A stretch of 34,147 bases of DNA from UMGS1387 sp045541355 (GTDB lineage: Bacteria; Bacillota; Clostridia; Oscillospirales; CAG-382). The translations under genes were made by a program, and so were the position numbers. The DNA is taken from positions 1-34,147 of the forward strand of contig JAZQIW010000013.1 of assembly GCA_045541355.1 (NCBI GenBank). The letters are read 5' to 3'. A model generated the notes under the pieces. That model saw only the letters and a list, made by a program, of their open reading frames with translations. It was not told the DNA's origin and did not search any database. Below, one piece after another: positions 7,871 through 15,926 of the stretch. Position 1 is the first letter of the stretch. The number at the start of each line of letters is the position of its first letter.

Positions 7871-9022
7871 CTAATTATATGCCTCAGCTACGGCTTTAGC
7901 GACCGTTTTGCAAACTCTCGGGTCAAAGGCTTTGGGAAGGATATAGTCCTCATTAAGTTCTTCATCAGATATCAGATTTGCAAGGGCATAGGATGCGGCA
8001 ATTTTCATTTCCTCGGTAATTGCCTTTGCTCTCACGTCGAGAGCACCCCTGAAGATACCCGGAAAAGCAAGAACATTATTAATCTGATTCGGGAAGTCAC
8101 TTCTACCGGTTCCGACGATTCTTGCGCCCGCCTTTTTTGCCTCATCGGGCATTATTTCGGGCGTAGGATTTGCCATAGCAAAAACAACGGCGTCCTTATT
8201 CATGCTTGCTACCATTTCGGGTGTCACGAGCTTTGGTTTGGAAAGACCGAAGAACACATCTGCTCCCTTAATAACTTCCTTAAGGCTTCCTTTTTCGTGA
8301 TTAGGGTTTGTAATTTTTGACAGTGCCTCATGTTCAAAGTTCATTTGCTCATCTCCCTCGCATATTGCGCCGTTGATATCGCACATAACAAGGTTTTTAA
8401 CGCCTACTTTAAGCATAAGTCTGCCAATAGCACAGCCTGCGGCGCCTGCGCCGTTTATTACAACCTTTATTTGTTCCGGCTTTTTACCTGTCAGGCGAAG
8501 GGAGTTTATAAGTGCCGCAACTGCAATAACAGCCGTTCCGTGCTGGTCATCATGGAATATGGGGATATCACATCGTTCCTTAAGCTTTCTTTCAATTTCA
8601 AAGCATCTTGGTGCTCCGATATCCTCAAGGTTTATTCCTCCGAAAGAGCCGCAAAGCAGCTCTACGGTTCTGACAATTTCATCAACATCCTTACTTCTTA
8701 TACAAAGGGGAATTGCATCAATATCGCCATATTCCTTAAACAGCAGGCATTTACCCTCCATTACCGGCATACCTGCCTCAGGTCCTATATCGCCAAGCCC
8801 CAGAACCGCAGTGCCGTCTGTGATAACAGCAACGGTATTCCAGCGTCTTGTAAGGTCAAAGGATTTATTTACGTCTTCTTTTATTGCAAGGCAGGGCTCG
8901 GCAACGCCGGGGGTATAAGCAAGAGCAAGAGCTTCTGCTGTATCAGCCTTAACATTTGCTTTGATGGAGATTTTGCCCTTCCATTCGTAGTGTTTTTTTA
9001 GTGATTCTTCTCTGATGTCCAT
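7871..9022 (-). CDS. Malic enzyme (NAD(P)-dependent, oxaloacetate-decarboxylating type)
   Basis: The 383-residue short bacterial form oxidatively decarboxylates malate to pyruvate and CO2. The malic N-domain carries AYTPGVAEPC (Tyr36), MEGKCLLFKEYGDIDA (Lys91) and metal ligands in LEDIGAPRCFEIE (Glu133, Asp134) and IPIFHDDQHGTAVI (Asp158/159). The NAD-binding domain carries GAGAAGCAIGR. ANPTPEIMP and SDFPNQINNVLAFPG follow. The cofactor choice is not certain. A CGGAG site lies 7 bases before the ATG. The gene follows the TIM-barrel gene by 15 bases, forming a two-gene operon. Its stop lies 13 bases from the right arm of repeat copy II. Confidence 0.93.
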   Translation of the reverse strand: MDIREESLKKHYEWKGKISIKANVKADTAEALALAYTPGVAEPCLAIKEDVNKSFDLTRRWNTVAVITDGTAVLGLGDIGPEAGMPVMEGKCLLFKEYGDIDAIPLCIRSKDVDEIVRTVELLCGSFGGINLEDIGAPRCFEIERKLKERCDIPIFHDDQHGTAVIAVAALINSLRLTGKKPEQIKVVINGAGAAGCAIGRLMLKVGVKNLVMCDINGAICEGDEQMNFEHEALSKITNPNHEKGSLKEVIKGADVFFGLSKPKLVTPEMVASMNKDAVVFAMANPTPEIMPDEAKKAGARIVGTGRSDFPNQINNVLAFPGIFRGALDVRAKAITEEMKIAASYALANLISDEELNEDYILPKAFDPRVCKTVAKAVAEAYN

Positions 9023-9037
9023 TATATTCTCCGTGTT

Positions 9038-9811
9038 TTACGCCATATATTTCTTAAGGAACTCTGCACTCATGGAAAGGCTCTTAATTGAGTCGTATGA
9101 GCAATAGTCCTGTTCAACGCTATAATGCTTTACTCCGATTTTTTCTGCGGCAGCTATAATTCTGTCCCAGTTCACATTACCGTAGCCGACCTCGGCTGTA
9201 TCGGGGCGGAAATCCCATGCGCCCATATTTTTGATGGTGAAATCCTTAAGGTGAAGAATATCAATTCTGCCCTCCAGTTTTTCAATAAGCTCAGGCACGT
9301 CAACTCCTGCCACTGCCGCCCAGCCTGTGTCAAGCACAAAGCTTGTGATGTCCTTATCCATCTTTTCAATAAACACATCCATAATTGTCTTATAGCCGTC
9401 AATTCTCATAAATTCAAAGGAATGGTTATGATATGTAAGCTTAAAGCCATGCTTTGCATAAGCTTCTGCCGTTTTATTGAAATCATAAATAAAAGCATTA
9501 AGAGAATCAATATTCTTCATTTCTTCACCGCCGATAGCACCGGGGCCGAGAAGCTTACAGTTCCATCTCTCGTGCATTTCCATGGTTTCCTCCGGCTTAT
9601 TCTTAATATGCCACCAGCTGTAATTTGTTCCTATCATATCAATGCCGTTCTTGACAACAAGGTCGCCGAGAGCCGCATTGTCTTCAACACAAGCACCGTG
9701 GCACTCAGTATAACCGAGCTTATTCAGCTTTTTAAGGGCCGCATCCGCAACATCAAGATCCTTTATATACTCTCTTATTGTATAAAGCTGAAATCCGAGC
9801 TTATTAAACAT
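9038..9811 (-). CDS. Sugar phosphate isomerase/epimerase (xylose-isomerase-like TIM barrel)
   Basis: The 257-residue protein fits the AP-endonuclease-2/xylose isomerase-like barrel. It starts GFQLYTIREYI and has putative metal-binding stretches TYHNHSFEF, LDTGWAAVAGVDVPEL, DILHLKDFT and VEQDY near the C-terminus, with GYGNVNWDRII typical of inosose dehydratase/epimerase relatives. The substrate is unknown. An AAGAGGT site precedes the ATG, with a sigma-A promoter at 9846-9874. It is co-transcribed with the malic enzyme, an odd pairing that might tie sugar or polyol breakdown to pyruvate formation; that is inference. Confidence 0.85.
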   Translation of the reverse strand: MFNKLGFQLYTIREYIKDLDVADAALKKLNKLGYTECHGACVEDNAALGDLVVKNGIDMIGTNYSWWHIKNKPEETMEMHERWNCKLLGPGAIGGEEMKNIDSLNAFIYDFNKTAEAYAKHGFKLTYHNHSFEFMRIDGYKTIMDVFIEKMDKDITSFVLDTGWAAVAGVDVPELIEKLEGRIDILHLKDFTIKNMGAWDFRPDTAEVGYGNVNWDRIIAAAEKIGVKHYSVEQDYCSYDSIKSLSMSAEFLKKYMA

Positions 9812-9845
9812 TCAGATACCTCTTTTCAATAATGATTATACATAA

Positions 9846-9874
9846 AGTATAATACACTTTTTTCTTCTTTGCAA
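9846..9874 (-). promoter_or_regulatory. Sigma-A promoter of the TIM-barrel/malic enzyme operon
   Basis: On the minus strand: TTGCAA (9874-9869), a 17-bp spacer, and TATACT (9851-9846), about 35 bases from the start codon. Confidence 0.65.
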
Positions 9875-9959
9875 TAGTTTTCCCAATGTTTTTATCGTAA
9901 TTCGGCAAGTTGCAAAGTTCCGTTTTCTGTCAATTAGGCTATTTCGGTCATAGTATATA

Positions 9960-9979
9960 TTGACAAAGCAATTTGTCAA
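9960..9979 (+). promoter_or_regulatory. Perfect inverted repeat upstream of the Cys-rich gene
   Basis: TTGACAAA-gcaa-TTTGTCAA ends 26 bases before the start codon. It could be an operator or a hairpin in the 5' leader. A CATA-n3-TA string (9949-9957) just upstream resembles a sigma-K type -10, but no matching -35 is seen. A vegetative promoter is not obvious. Confidence 0.35.
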
Positions 9980-10005
9980 ATAAACGCTTAAGGATGTGGC
10001 TTTTT

Positions 10006-10752
10006 ATGAGCAACAACACCTGCAACACAAGAAACGGCTGCGGCTGCAATTCTTGTTCAAATATACTCGGCACACGCAATTACAACGGTTGCCAGAGCAA
10101 CTGCGGCGGCTGCGGCTCTCACCGTTTCCCCTTCCCTCCCATGCATTCTGTGTGCGGCACCTGCCCTCCCGGAACACGTCCCTGCAATCTTTGCGGCAAT
10201 TACTGCGGTATTAACGGCTGTAATTGCAATCCCTGCATAGGCTGTCATAACGGTTGCGGCTGCGGCAACAACTGCGGCAACAACTGCGGCTGCGGCGATA
10301 ACGGCGGCGGCAACAACGGCGGCGGCAACAATGGCGGCGGAGGCTACGCTTTTTTTAACTCAACCGGCAGTACCCTGACAACCGGTTCCATTATTCCCCT
10401 GAGATTTGTAATCGGCTCGGGTGATTTTGGAAGAGGTACCACCGGTGGAACAGTAAGCCTTGACAGCGGCATTTACTCGGTTGAATATTCTCTCAGTGCC
10501 TCAGCCGACCTCGCAGGAGCTACAATTACCGTAACACCCGAATATCTCGGAGCACTTCACCCCGAATATTCACGTTCCTTTACGACAACCGCCGCAGATC
10601 AGATTTTTGACCTTGCCGGCTCTTTTGTAATTAATCTTCCTACGGACACTACCCTCAGCCTCAATGTGACAATAACAGAGCCTGACGGTGCAACAGAAGC
10701 AACAACACTTTCTGATGTAAGTGCTTCAATGCTTATCAGAAATGTCGGCTGA
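10006..10752 (+). CDS. Cysteine-rich protein with BclA-like C-terminal domain
   Basis: The 248-residue protein has a first part (residues 1-97) containing 21 cysteines, mostly as GC, GCGC and NC pairs with Gly/Asn (for example CGCGNNCGNNCGCG). A GGGNN linker follows (about 98-112). A roughly 135-residue, cysteine-free, Thr/Ser-rich beta-type domain completes it, reminiscent of the C-terminal domains of BclA/exosporium-type collagen-like proteins. No signal peptide is visible, which fits spore-coat or exosporium proteins that reach the surface from the mother cell. The longer frame would start at TTG 9973; ATG 10006 has an AAGGA site and is preferred. The spore-surface role is inferred. Confidence 0.65.
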   Translation: MSNNTCNTRNGCGCNSCSNILGTRNYNGCQSNCGGCGSHRFPFPPMHSVCGTCPPGTRPCNLCGNYCGINGCNCNPCIGCHNGCGCGNNCGNNCGCGDNGGGNNGGGNNGGGGYAFFNSTGSTLTTGSIIPLRFVIGSGDFGRGTTGGTVSLDSGIYSVEYSLSASADLAGATITVTPEYLGALHPEYSRSFTTTAADQIFDLAGSFVINLPTDTTLSLNVTITEPDGATEATTLSDVSASMLIRNVG

Positions 10753-10756
10753 TGCA

Positions 10757-10786
10757 TAAAAAAATCCTCTCCGCAAGGAGAGGATT
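10757..10786. terminator. Bidirectional intrinsic terminator between convergent genes
   Basis: The 10-bp stem AATCCTCTCC (10763-10772)/GGAGAGGATT (10777-10786) has a GCAA loop. On the minus strand it is followed by a run of seven T, a strong terminator for the kinase operon. On the plus strand CTCTGTTTTATT follows, giving a weaker terminator for the Cys-rich gene. Confidence 0.88.
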
Positions 10787-10793
10787 CTCTGTT

Positions 10794-11516
10794 TTATTCT
10801 TCTGTACTTCTGTAATAGTTACTGTACTTCTGTCTGCTTCTGTAATTGCTCTGACGTGCTCGGTTAAGCACAATGCCGAGTATCTTTGCGTTTGCAAACT
10901 TGAGCTGCTTTACCGCATCCTGAACTTCCGTATAGCTTGTCTTATTATCTGTTGCCACAAGCGTTACGCCGTCTGCAAATCTACACAGCGAAAGAGCATC
11001 GGCAACAACATTTACGGGAGGTGAGTCAATAATAACAACGTCAAAGGTGCTGTCAAGCTTTTCAAACAGCACATCAACCTGCTTACCCGCGAGAAGCTCT
11101 GCGGGGTTAGGAGGAAGAACTCCGGATGCAAGAAGATACAGATTATCCACGCCCTGCACCTTCTGAATACATTCCTCAAGCTCGTTCTGACCTGCAAGAT
11201 AATTTGAAAGTCCCTTCTTTGAGGAAAGTCCGAAATACCTATGGGCTGTTGCTTTTCTGAGGTCGGCATCTATAAGAAGCACTTTTACGTCTGTCTGCTG
11301 TGCAAAGGTTATTGCCACGTTTGCACTAACCGTCGATTTACCTTCACCGGGATTGGCACTTGTGAACATAAATCTCTTTGAACGGTTTTCAACTGCGGGA
11401 ATTGAAAACAGAATATTGGTTCTGAGCGTCTTATATGCTTCAACAATTCTGAAAACAGGACTTTTAAGTATTGTGTAATATGTCTTTACAGACTTTTTCT
11501 TTTTAAACTTAAACAT
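10794..11516 (-). CDS. Bacterial tyrosine kinase, CpsD/CapB family
   Basis: The 240-residue cytoplasmic kinase of the BY-kinase class is involved in chain-length control and export of surface polysaccharide. An EAYKTLRTNI segment is followed by Walker A SANPGEGKST (53-62), Walker A' VLLIDADLR (79-87) and Walker B VVIIDSPP (160-167). The C-terminal tail has clustered autophosphorylation tyrosines (Y225, Y231, Y234, Y235). Its membrane activator is the next gene upstream, 23 bases away. No cognate phosphatase (CpsB/Wzb) or glycosyltransferase is in the adjacent DNA, so the polysaccharide target is unknown. Confidence 0.92.
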   Translation of the reverse strand: MFKFKKKKSVKTYYTILKSPVFRIVEAYKTLRTNILFSIPAVENRSKRFMFTSANPGEGKSTVSANVAITFAQQTDVKVLLIDADLRKATAHRYFGLSSKKGLSNYLAGQNELEECIQKVQGVDNLYLLASGVLPPNPAELLAGKQVDVLFEKLDSTFDVVIIDSPPVNVVADALSLCRFADGVTLVATDNKTSYTEVQDAVKQLKFANAKILGIVLNRARQSNYRSRQKYSNYYRSTEE

Positions 11517-11539
11517 AACCCTTATCCTTTCACAAAAAC

Positions 11540-12352
11540 TTATTGCAGGCGTTTATCGTAAGCTGTGGTTGATCCGCGCTCATACTGTGCATCGGGAATA
11601 ATACCCACTACCGACAGACCTGTCTTTGCCGCAAGCTCATCCTCGTTTTTGATTCTGTTATCGGCAAGCTCAATAACGTAAACGACGACAAATGCAAGAA
11701 CAAAGCCTGCCACAAAGCCTACAAGGGTTAAAAGGGTTGTATTATTGTTGATGGGTGACGGCTTTTCAACCGCCTTATCAATTACAGTTACAACACCGAC
11801 ACCCGGGAATTTTTCTTCAATATAGTCAGCCACAACAATTTCAACGCAGCGAACAATTGCAAAAGCCTCTTTATAGCTGCTGCTGTTTGCGGAAACAGAG
11901 AAGGTTGTGCTTTCCTCTGCCGTGCTGTATGAGAGCATTCTGTTTACGCTGTCGGCATTATATTCCTTTCCGCCAAGCGGCGTTCCTCCTGCAAGTCCAA
12001 GCTCTTTAAGGGAAGCAACCTTGGCATCGGAATCCTCGCCCCAGCGAACATATCCGTTCATATAGAAGCACACCTCTTCCGCAAAATTACGCGTATCGAG
12101 AATATCTATATATGTACCCACAACAAGCTGTGCATAGGCTACCGTTCTCTGGCTTTCCAGAACGTCGCTGTCGATGCCCTGATCCTTTGTCTGAATCAGA
12201 AATTCAGATTTTGCAGAATACATTGGGGTTACAAGATTTGTACTGTAAAAGAACGCAACTGCCGAGCAGATTACTGCCCCGATAATCAAAACCCATATCC
12301 ATCTGATGGCGATTTTGACAAGATCCAGTATTGTTATCTCCTTATTTTCCAT
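11540..12352 (-). CDS. Wzz/CpsC-type polysaccharide co-polymerase membrane adaptor
   Basis: The 270-residue protein has an N-terminal Wzz segment (TILDLVKIAIRWIWVLIIG), a first membrane helix at about 17-37, a large extracytoplasmic loop and a second helix at about 209-232. The second helix is preceded by the Pro-containing KPSPINNN characteristic of the family, and a cytoplasmic tail follows. In firmicutes this protein activates the separate kinase encoded just downstream. A GAGAGGG site precedes the ATG. It is the first gene of the two-gene operon from the promoter at 12393-12421. Confidence 0.9.
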   Translation of the reverse strand: MENKEITILDLVKIAIRWIWVLIIGAVICSAVAFFYSTNLVTPMYSAKSEFLIQTKDQGIDSDVLESQRTVAYAQLVVGTYIDILDTRNFAEEVCFYMNGYVRWGEDSDAKVASLKELGLAGGTPLGGKEYNADSVNRMLSYSTAEESTTFSVSANSSSYKEAFAIVRCVEIVVADYIEEKFPGVGVVTVIDKAVEKPSPINNNTTLLTLVGFVAGFVLAFVVVYVIELADNRIKNEDELAAKTGLSVVGIIPDAQYERGSTTAYDKRLQ

Positions 12353-12392
12353 TTTTTACCCTCTCTATAACAGTATATATTTTTTCAACCTG

Positions 12393-12421
12393 ATTATAGC
12401 ACACATTTTTTACAAATGCAA
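12393..12421 (-). promoter_or_regulatory. Sigma-A promoter of the Wzz/kinase operon
   Basis: On the minus strand: TTGCAT (12421-12416), a 17-bp spacer, and TATAAT (12398-12393), about 40 bases before the start codon. The gap from the aroK stop (12456) contains no clear terminator. Confidence 0.75.
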
Positions 12422-12455
12422 CAGTTTTTTATGTAAACCGTACAAAACGCCGCCG

Positions 12456-12950
12456 TCAGAGTCTTTTTACTATCTCGCGCACATTGTCCGAAGGCTCCCT
12501 GCCGTCACAGTCAACCGTTATGTCGGCATATTTTTCATAATAGGGTGTGCGGAAATTATATATATCAAGAAGCGTTTCGTTTTTTTCTGCCGCAATGCCC
12601 CTTGTATCTCTGTTATGTATGCGTTTTTCTATATTTTCATATGAAAGCTTAAGGTATACGCAGGTTCCGTTTTCACGAAGGTGCTTCATTGAGTTTTCTC
12701 TGAGAACTGCACTTCCTCCCGTGGAAACAACCGCGGGCTTTAACAGATCCAGCGAGCATATTGCCTTTTCTTCCTCATCAAGCAATCCCGAAACGCCTAC
12801 CCTCTCAAGAGTTTTCTGCAAAAGCTCTCCCGTTCGGTTCTGTATTACAATATCAGTATCCACAAAAGCAAGCCCCAGCTCCTTGGCAAGAAGAACGCCA
12901 AGGGTGCTTTTTCCGCAGCCCGGCATACCTATAAGAATTATACTTTTCAT
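12456..12950 (-). CDS. aroK: Shikimate kinase
   Basis: The 164-residue enzyme phosphorylates shikimate at O3 in chorismate biosynthesis. It has the P-loop GMPGCGKST (8-16), DTD metal/shikimate-binding residues (31-33), STGGSAVL in the shikimate pocket, the lid Arg in NRDTRGIA and the terminal RTPYYEKYADITVD. Length is normal. It is the last gene of the M16-lgt-folD operon. It starts 4 bases after the folD stop and lacks a good ribosome site, so it probably relies on coupling to folD translation. Confidence 0.92.
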   Translation of the reverse strand: MKSIILIGMPGCGKSTLGVLLAKELGLAFVDTDIVIQNRTGELLQKTLERVGVSGLLDEEEKAICSLDLLKPAVVSTGGSAVLRENSMKHLRENGTCVYLKLSYENIEKRIHNRDTRGIAAEKNETLLDIYNFRTPYYEKYADITVDCDGREPSDNVREIVKRL

Positions 12951-12954
12951 GTTC

Positions 12955-13806
12955 TTATTTTACCGCTGTCTTTGCTGCCGTAAGCGTATTCTTCATAAGC
13001 ATTGTAATTGTCATGGGGCCTACACCGCCGGGAACGGGGGTTATGAAGGATGCCTTCTTTTCACATTCTTCAAAATCAACGTCGCCGCAAAGCTTTCCGT
13101 TCTCGTCTCTGTTCATTCCGACATCTATTACAACCGCGCCCTCTTTTATCATGTCACCCTTTAAGAACTTAGCCTTACCGATTGCCATAACAATAATATC
13201 AGCTCTTCTTGTGACCTCTGAAAGATTCTTTGTTCTTGAATGGCAAACAGTAACAGTTCCGTTTGCGTGGAGAAGAAGCATAGCCTGAGGCTTACCCACT
13301 ATATTGCTTCTGCCCACAACAACACATTCCTTGCCGCAAACGTCAATTTCATACGCCTTGAGAAGCTCCATTACGCCTGCAGGTGTACATGGAAGGAAAT
13401 TATATTCGCCTATCATGATTTTTCCGACATTTACCGGGTGAAAGGCATCAACGTCTTTATTATAGTCAATATTGTTTACAATGAGTGCCTCATCAAGATG
13501 TGAAGGCAGGGGTGACTGAACAAGTATACCGTGGATTTTTTCGTTTTTATTAAGGCTATGTACAAGTGCCAAAAGCTCTTCTTCGGTTGTTTCCTTGTCA
13601 AGTCTGTGAATTTCGGAATAAAATCCCACCTCTTCACAAGCCTTACCCTTATTTCTTACATAAATCTGGGAGGCAGGGTCATCGCCGACTATAATTACTG
13701 CAAGTCCCGGCTTTACGCCTGTATTTCTTTCAAATTCGGCACTTTCATTTCTGATACTTTCTCTTAAAGCCCCGCTTACTGCTTTTCCGTCAATTATTGT
13801 TGCCAT
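12955..13806 (-). CDS. folD: Bifunctional methylenetetrahydrofolate dehydrogenase/cyclohydrolase
   Basis: The 283-residue FolD of normal length interconverts 5,10-methylene-, methenyl- and 10-formyl-tetrahydrofolate. Catalytic Tyr49 and Lys53 are in YVRNKGKACEEVGF. VQSPLP, the NAD(P)-binding GRSNIVGKPQAMLL and the C-terminal signature PVPGGVGPMTITML are all present. An AAAGGAT site lies 9 bases before the ATG. The gene sits between lgt and aroK; the 7-base gap after lgt supports one transcript. Confidence 0.95.
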   Translation of the reverse strand: MATIIDGKAVSGALRESIRNESAEFERNTGVKPGLAVIIVGDDPASQIYVRNKGKACEEVGFYSEIHRLDKETTEEELLALVHSLNKNEKIHGILVQSPLPSHLDEALIVNNIDYNKDVDAFHPVNVGKIMIGEYNFLPCTPAGVMELLKAYEIDVCGKECVVVGRSNIVGKPQAMLLLHANGTVTVCHSRTKNLSEVTRRADIIVMAIGKAKFLKGDMIKEGAVVIDVGMNRDENGKLCGDVDFEECEKKASFITPVPGGVGPMTITMLMKNTLTAAKTAVK

Positions 13807-13813
13807 TTTCTTT

Positions 13814-14644
13814 TTATCCTTTCAATTTTTTCTTTATTCTGAATGTAATTATCAGTACAAGTCCTGCCGCAAAGCAAATCAGTGCAACAAGCTGTGATAT
13901 ACGCACATTTCCAACATACAGGCTATCGGTTCTGAGTCCCTCAATAAGGCATCTGCCAAGACCGTACCAGCTTATATACCACAAAAAGACCTCGCCGTCG
14001 AATGCCTTTTTATTAAAAAACGCATTAATAAGCACAAAGCCCAGAAGATTCCAGGAGCTTTCATACAAAAAGGTCGGGTGAACAACCTCGGAATTTATGG
14101 TCATCCTGAGCGGGTTATTCTTGCTCATTTGCGAAATATCGAAAAACCTTCCCAAAAATTCATACTGCTCTGTGCCGCCAAAGGCTTCTGCATTGAAAAA
14201 GTTTCCCCATCTGCCTATTATCTGTCCGAGTATAAGACCTGCACTTGCACAGTCATACATCTTAAAAAGAGGCTTTTTCTTATACCTGCACACAAGGGTA
14301 AAGGAAACAATTCCCGCAATCACGCCGCCGTATATTGCAAGTCCGCCGTTCCACACAGCAATTACGTCGTAAAATGTTTTATACTCCTCAAGCCTTGTCA
14401 GGACATAATAGAGTCTTGCTCCCACTATTGCACTCGGCACGCAGACAAGTATCATATCCGCAACATCGTCTGCCGTAACACCAAGCTTTTTCATTCTTAA
14501 GAACGCCATGCCAAAGCCCAAAAGTATCCCGATACAGATAATTATTCCATAATAGTGAATCTTTGTAAAGCCTATATCTATGGCGTTTGTAACTTCAAAC
14601 TCCCCGATTCCGAGTCCCGGGAAGGAAATAACGGTGGTTTTCAC
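13814..14644 (-). CDS. lgt: Prolipoprotein diacylglyceryl transferase
   Basis: The roughly 276-residue membrane enzyme moves diacylglycerol from phosphatidylglycerol to the lipobox cysteine of prolipoproteins. The family signature GRWGNFFNAEAFGG lies at about 144-157. HYYGIIICIGILLG, NGGLAIYGGVIAG and YGLGRCLIEGLRTDS further support it, with about seven membrane helices. The open frame runs 26 codons further upstream inside the preceding gene; I place the start at the GTG at 14644, six bases after a perfect AGGAGG and 1 base after the upstream stop codon (14646-14648). Confidence 0.93.
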   Translation of the reverse strand: MKTTVISFPGLGIGEFEVTNAIDIGFTKIHYYGIIICIGILLGFGMAFLRMKKLGVTADDVADMILVCVPSAIVGARLYYVLTRLEEYKTFYDVIAVWNGGLAIYGGVIAGIVSFTLVCRYKKKPLFKMYDCASAGLILGQIIGRWGNFFNAEAFGGTEQYEFLGRFFDISQMSKNNPLRMTINSEVVHPTFLYESSWNLLGFVLINAFFNKKAFDGEVFLWYISWYGLGRCLIEGLRTDSLYVGNVRISQLVALICFAAGLVLIITFRIKKKLKG

Positions 14645-14645
14645 A

Positions 14646-15926
14646 TTAAGCCTCCTGAGAAATGGGATATATTTCCGAAAGGGTAAGCTCGGTGAACTCT
14701 TCTCTAAGCAGCCTTGTGACATCCTCCAAGGTTACACTCTCACATATTGCGGGATAGTCGAGAATATCAAGCCCGTCAAAAATGGCAGATACCATTTCAT
14801 TTGCAATATCATCCGTACTGTTGAACATTCTGAGAAGATGTGCGTAGTTTGCCCTTTTTACTCTGTCAAAGGCATCCCTGTCAAAGCCGTTTTCCTTATA
14901 GAAGGCAATCTCCTTCTTAATCTCCTCAAAAACCCTTCTCGGGTCATTGGAGTTTCCCGAAAGCTCGGCATAGCCAAAGCTTTCATGTGCCTCATAAGCA
15001 AAGGAAAAGCCCGAGTCAATAAGTCCTTCATCCATAAGTCTTGTATAGAAGGGGGCGGATTTTGAAAACATAAGGTCAAGGATTATGCCGTATTGTGCTC
15101 GCTTTTTGCCCAGCTCCGCTCCGAAGCATGGGCAGTCATTATCCTTTATTCCCACAGAGAACATGGGCATGGAAACAGTCATGCTCTTTGTAACAAGCTC
15201 CTTATTGACTCTCTTTGGCTCATCGGGATAAATACGCTTTATTTCAGGTGCTTTTTTATATTCAAGCATTCTGTCGCACACTTGGTCAATCTCTTCGGGA
15301 TTTACGTCTCCGCTTACAACAAGCACCATATTATCAAGGTTATAAAAGGTATTATATGCATCAAAAAGAATCTCAGGTGTAATTTGTGCTATCGTATCAA
15401 CCGTTCCTGCAATATCAATTTTAACAGGGTTATTATGATACAGCCCCTCAAGCATTCCGAAATAAAGCTGCCAGTCGGGGTTATCGTCATACATCTTTAT
15501 TTCCTGTCCGATTATACCCTGCTCCTTTGAGACGGTCTTTTCGGTAAAATACGGATCGGTGACAAAGCCGAGAAGTATTTCAAGGGACGCGTAAATATTA
15601 TCCGCCGCAGAAAACAGATACACCGTTCTGTTATTGGAGGTATATGCATTGGCGCTTGCACCCGTCTTTGCATACAGCTCAAAGGTATCTCTTCCGTCAG
15701 AGTTTTCAAACATCTTATGCTCAAGGAAATGGGCAACGCCGTCGGGAAGCGCAATCTCCCTGCCGTCGGACACAAATCGGCAATCCACCGAGCCGAACTT
15801 TGTCGCAAATGCCGCATAGCTCGTGCTCATCTTCTTTGGGAACACATAAACATCAAGACCGCTTTTATGCTTTTTATAATAGTATTTTTCGCCTATGCTT
15901 TTATTCTCTTTAATTTCAAACCCCAT
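14646..15926 (-). CDS. M16 family zinc peptidase (YfmH-like, catalytic-type)
   Basis: The 426-residue protein carries the inverted zinc motif HFLEH (residues 66-70) within GVAHFLEHKMFE, as in pitrilysin/processing-peptidase-type enzymes. The later ligand Glu is expected in the region beginning NRTVYLFSAADN. A second M16 half follows, with gene length as for YfmH. No signal peptide is present. The start chosen is the ATG that overlaps the TGA stop of the upstream M16 gene (TGATG) and has AGGAGGAA ahead of it; a 7-residue longer GTG/ATG reading is possible. It probably forms a heterodimer with the adjacent non-catalytic homologue. Confidence 0.88.
   Translation of the reverse strand: MGFEIKENKSIGEKYYYKKHKSGLDVYVFPKKMSTSYAAFATKFGSVDCRFVSDGREIALPDGVAHFLEHKMFENSDGRDTFELYAKTGASANAYTSNNRTVYLFSAADNIYASLEILLGFVTDPYFTEKTVSKEQGIIGQEIKMYDDNPDWQLYFGMLEGLYHNNPVKIDIAGTVDTIAQITPEILFDAYNTFYNLDNMVLVVSGDVNPEEIDQVCDRMLEYKKAPEIKRIYPDEPKRVNKELVTKSMTVSMPMFSVGIKDNDCPCFGAELGKKRAQYGIILDLMFSKSAPFYTRLMDEGLIDSGFSFAYEAHESFGYAELSGNSNDPRRVFEEIKKEIAFYKENGFDRDAFDRVKRANYAHLLRMFNSTDDIANEMVSAIFDGLDILDYPAICESVTLEDVTRLLREEFTELTLSEIYPISQEA

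Noticed and set aside
14644..14722. Longer N-terminus for Lgt
   Set aside because: These codons lie inside the upstream M16 gene, and the GTG at 14644 has a perfect AGGAGG at six bases.
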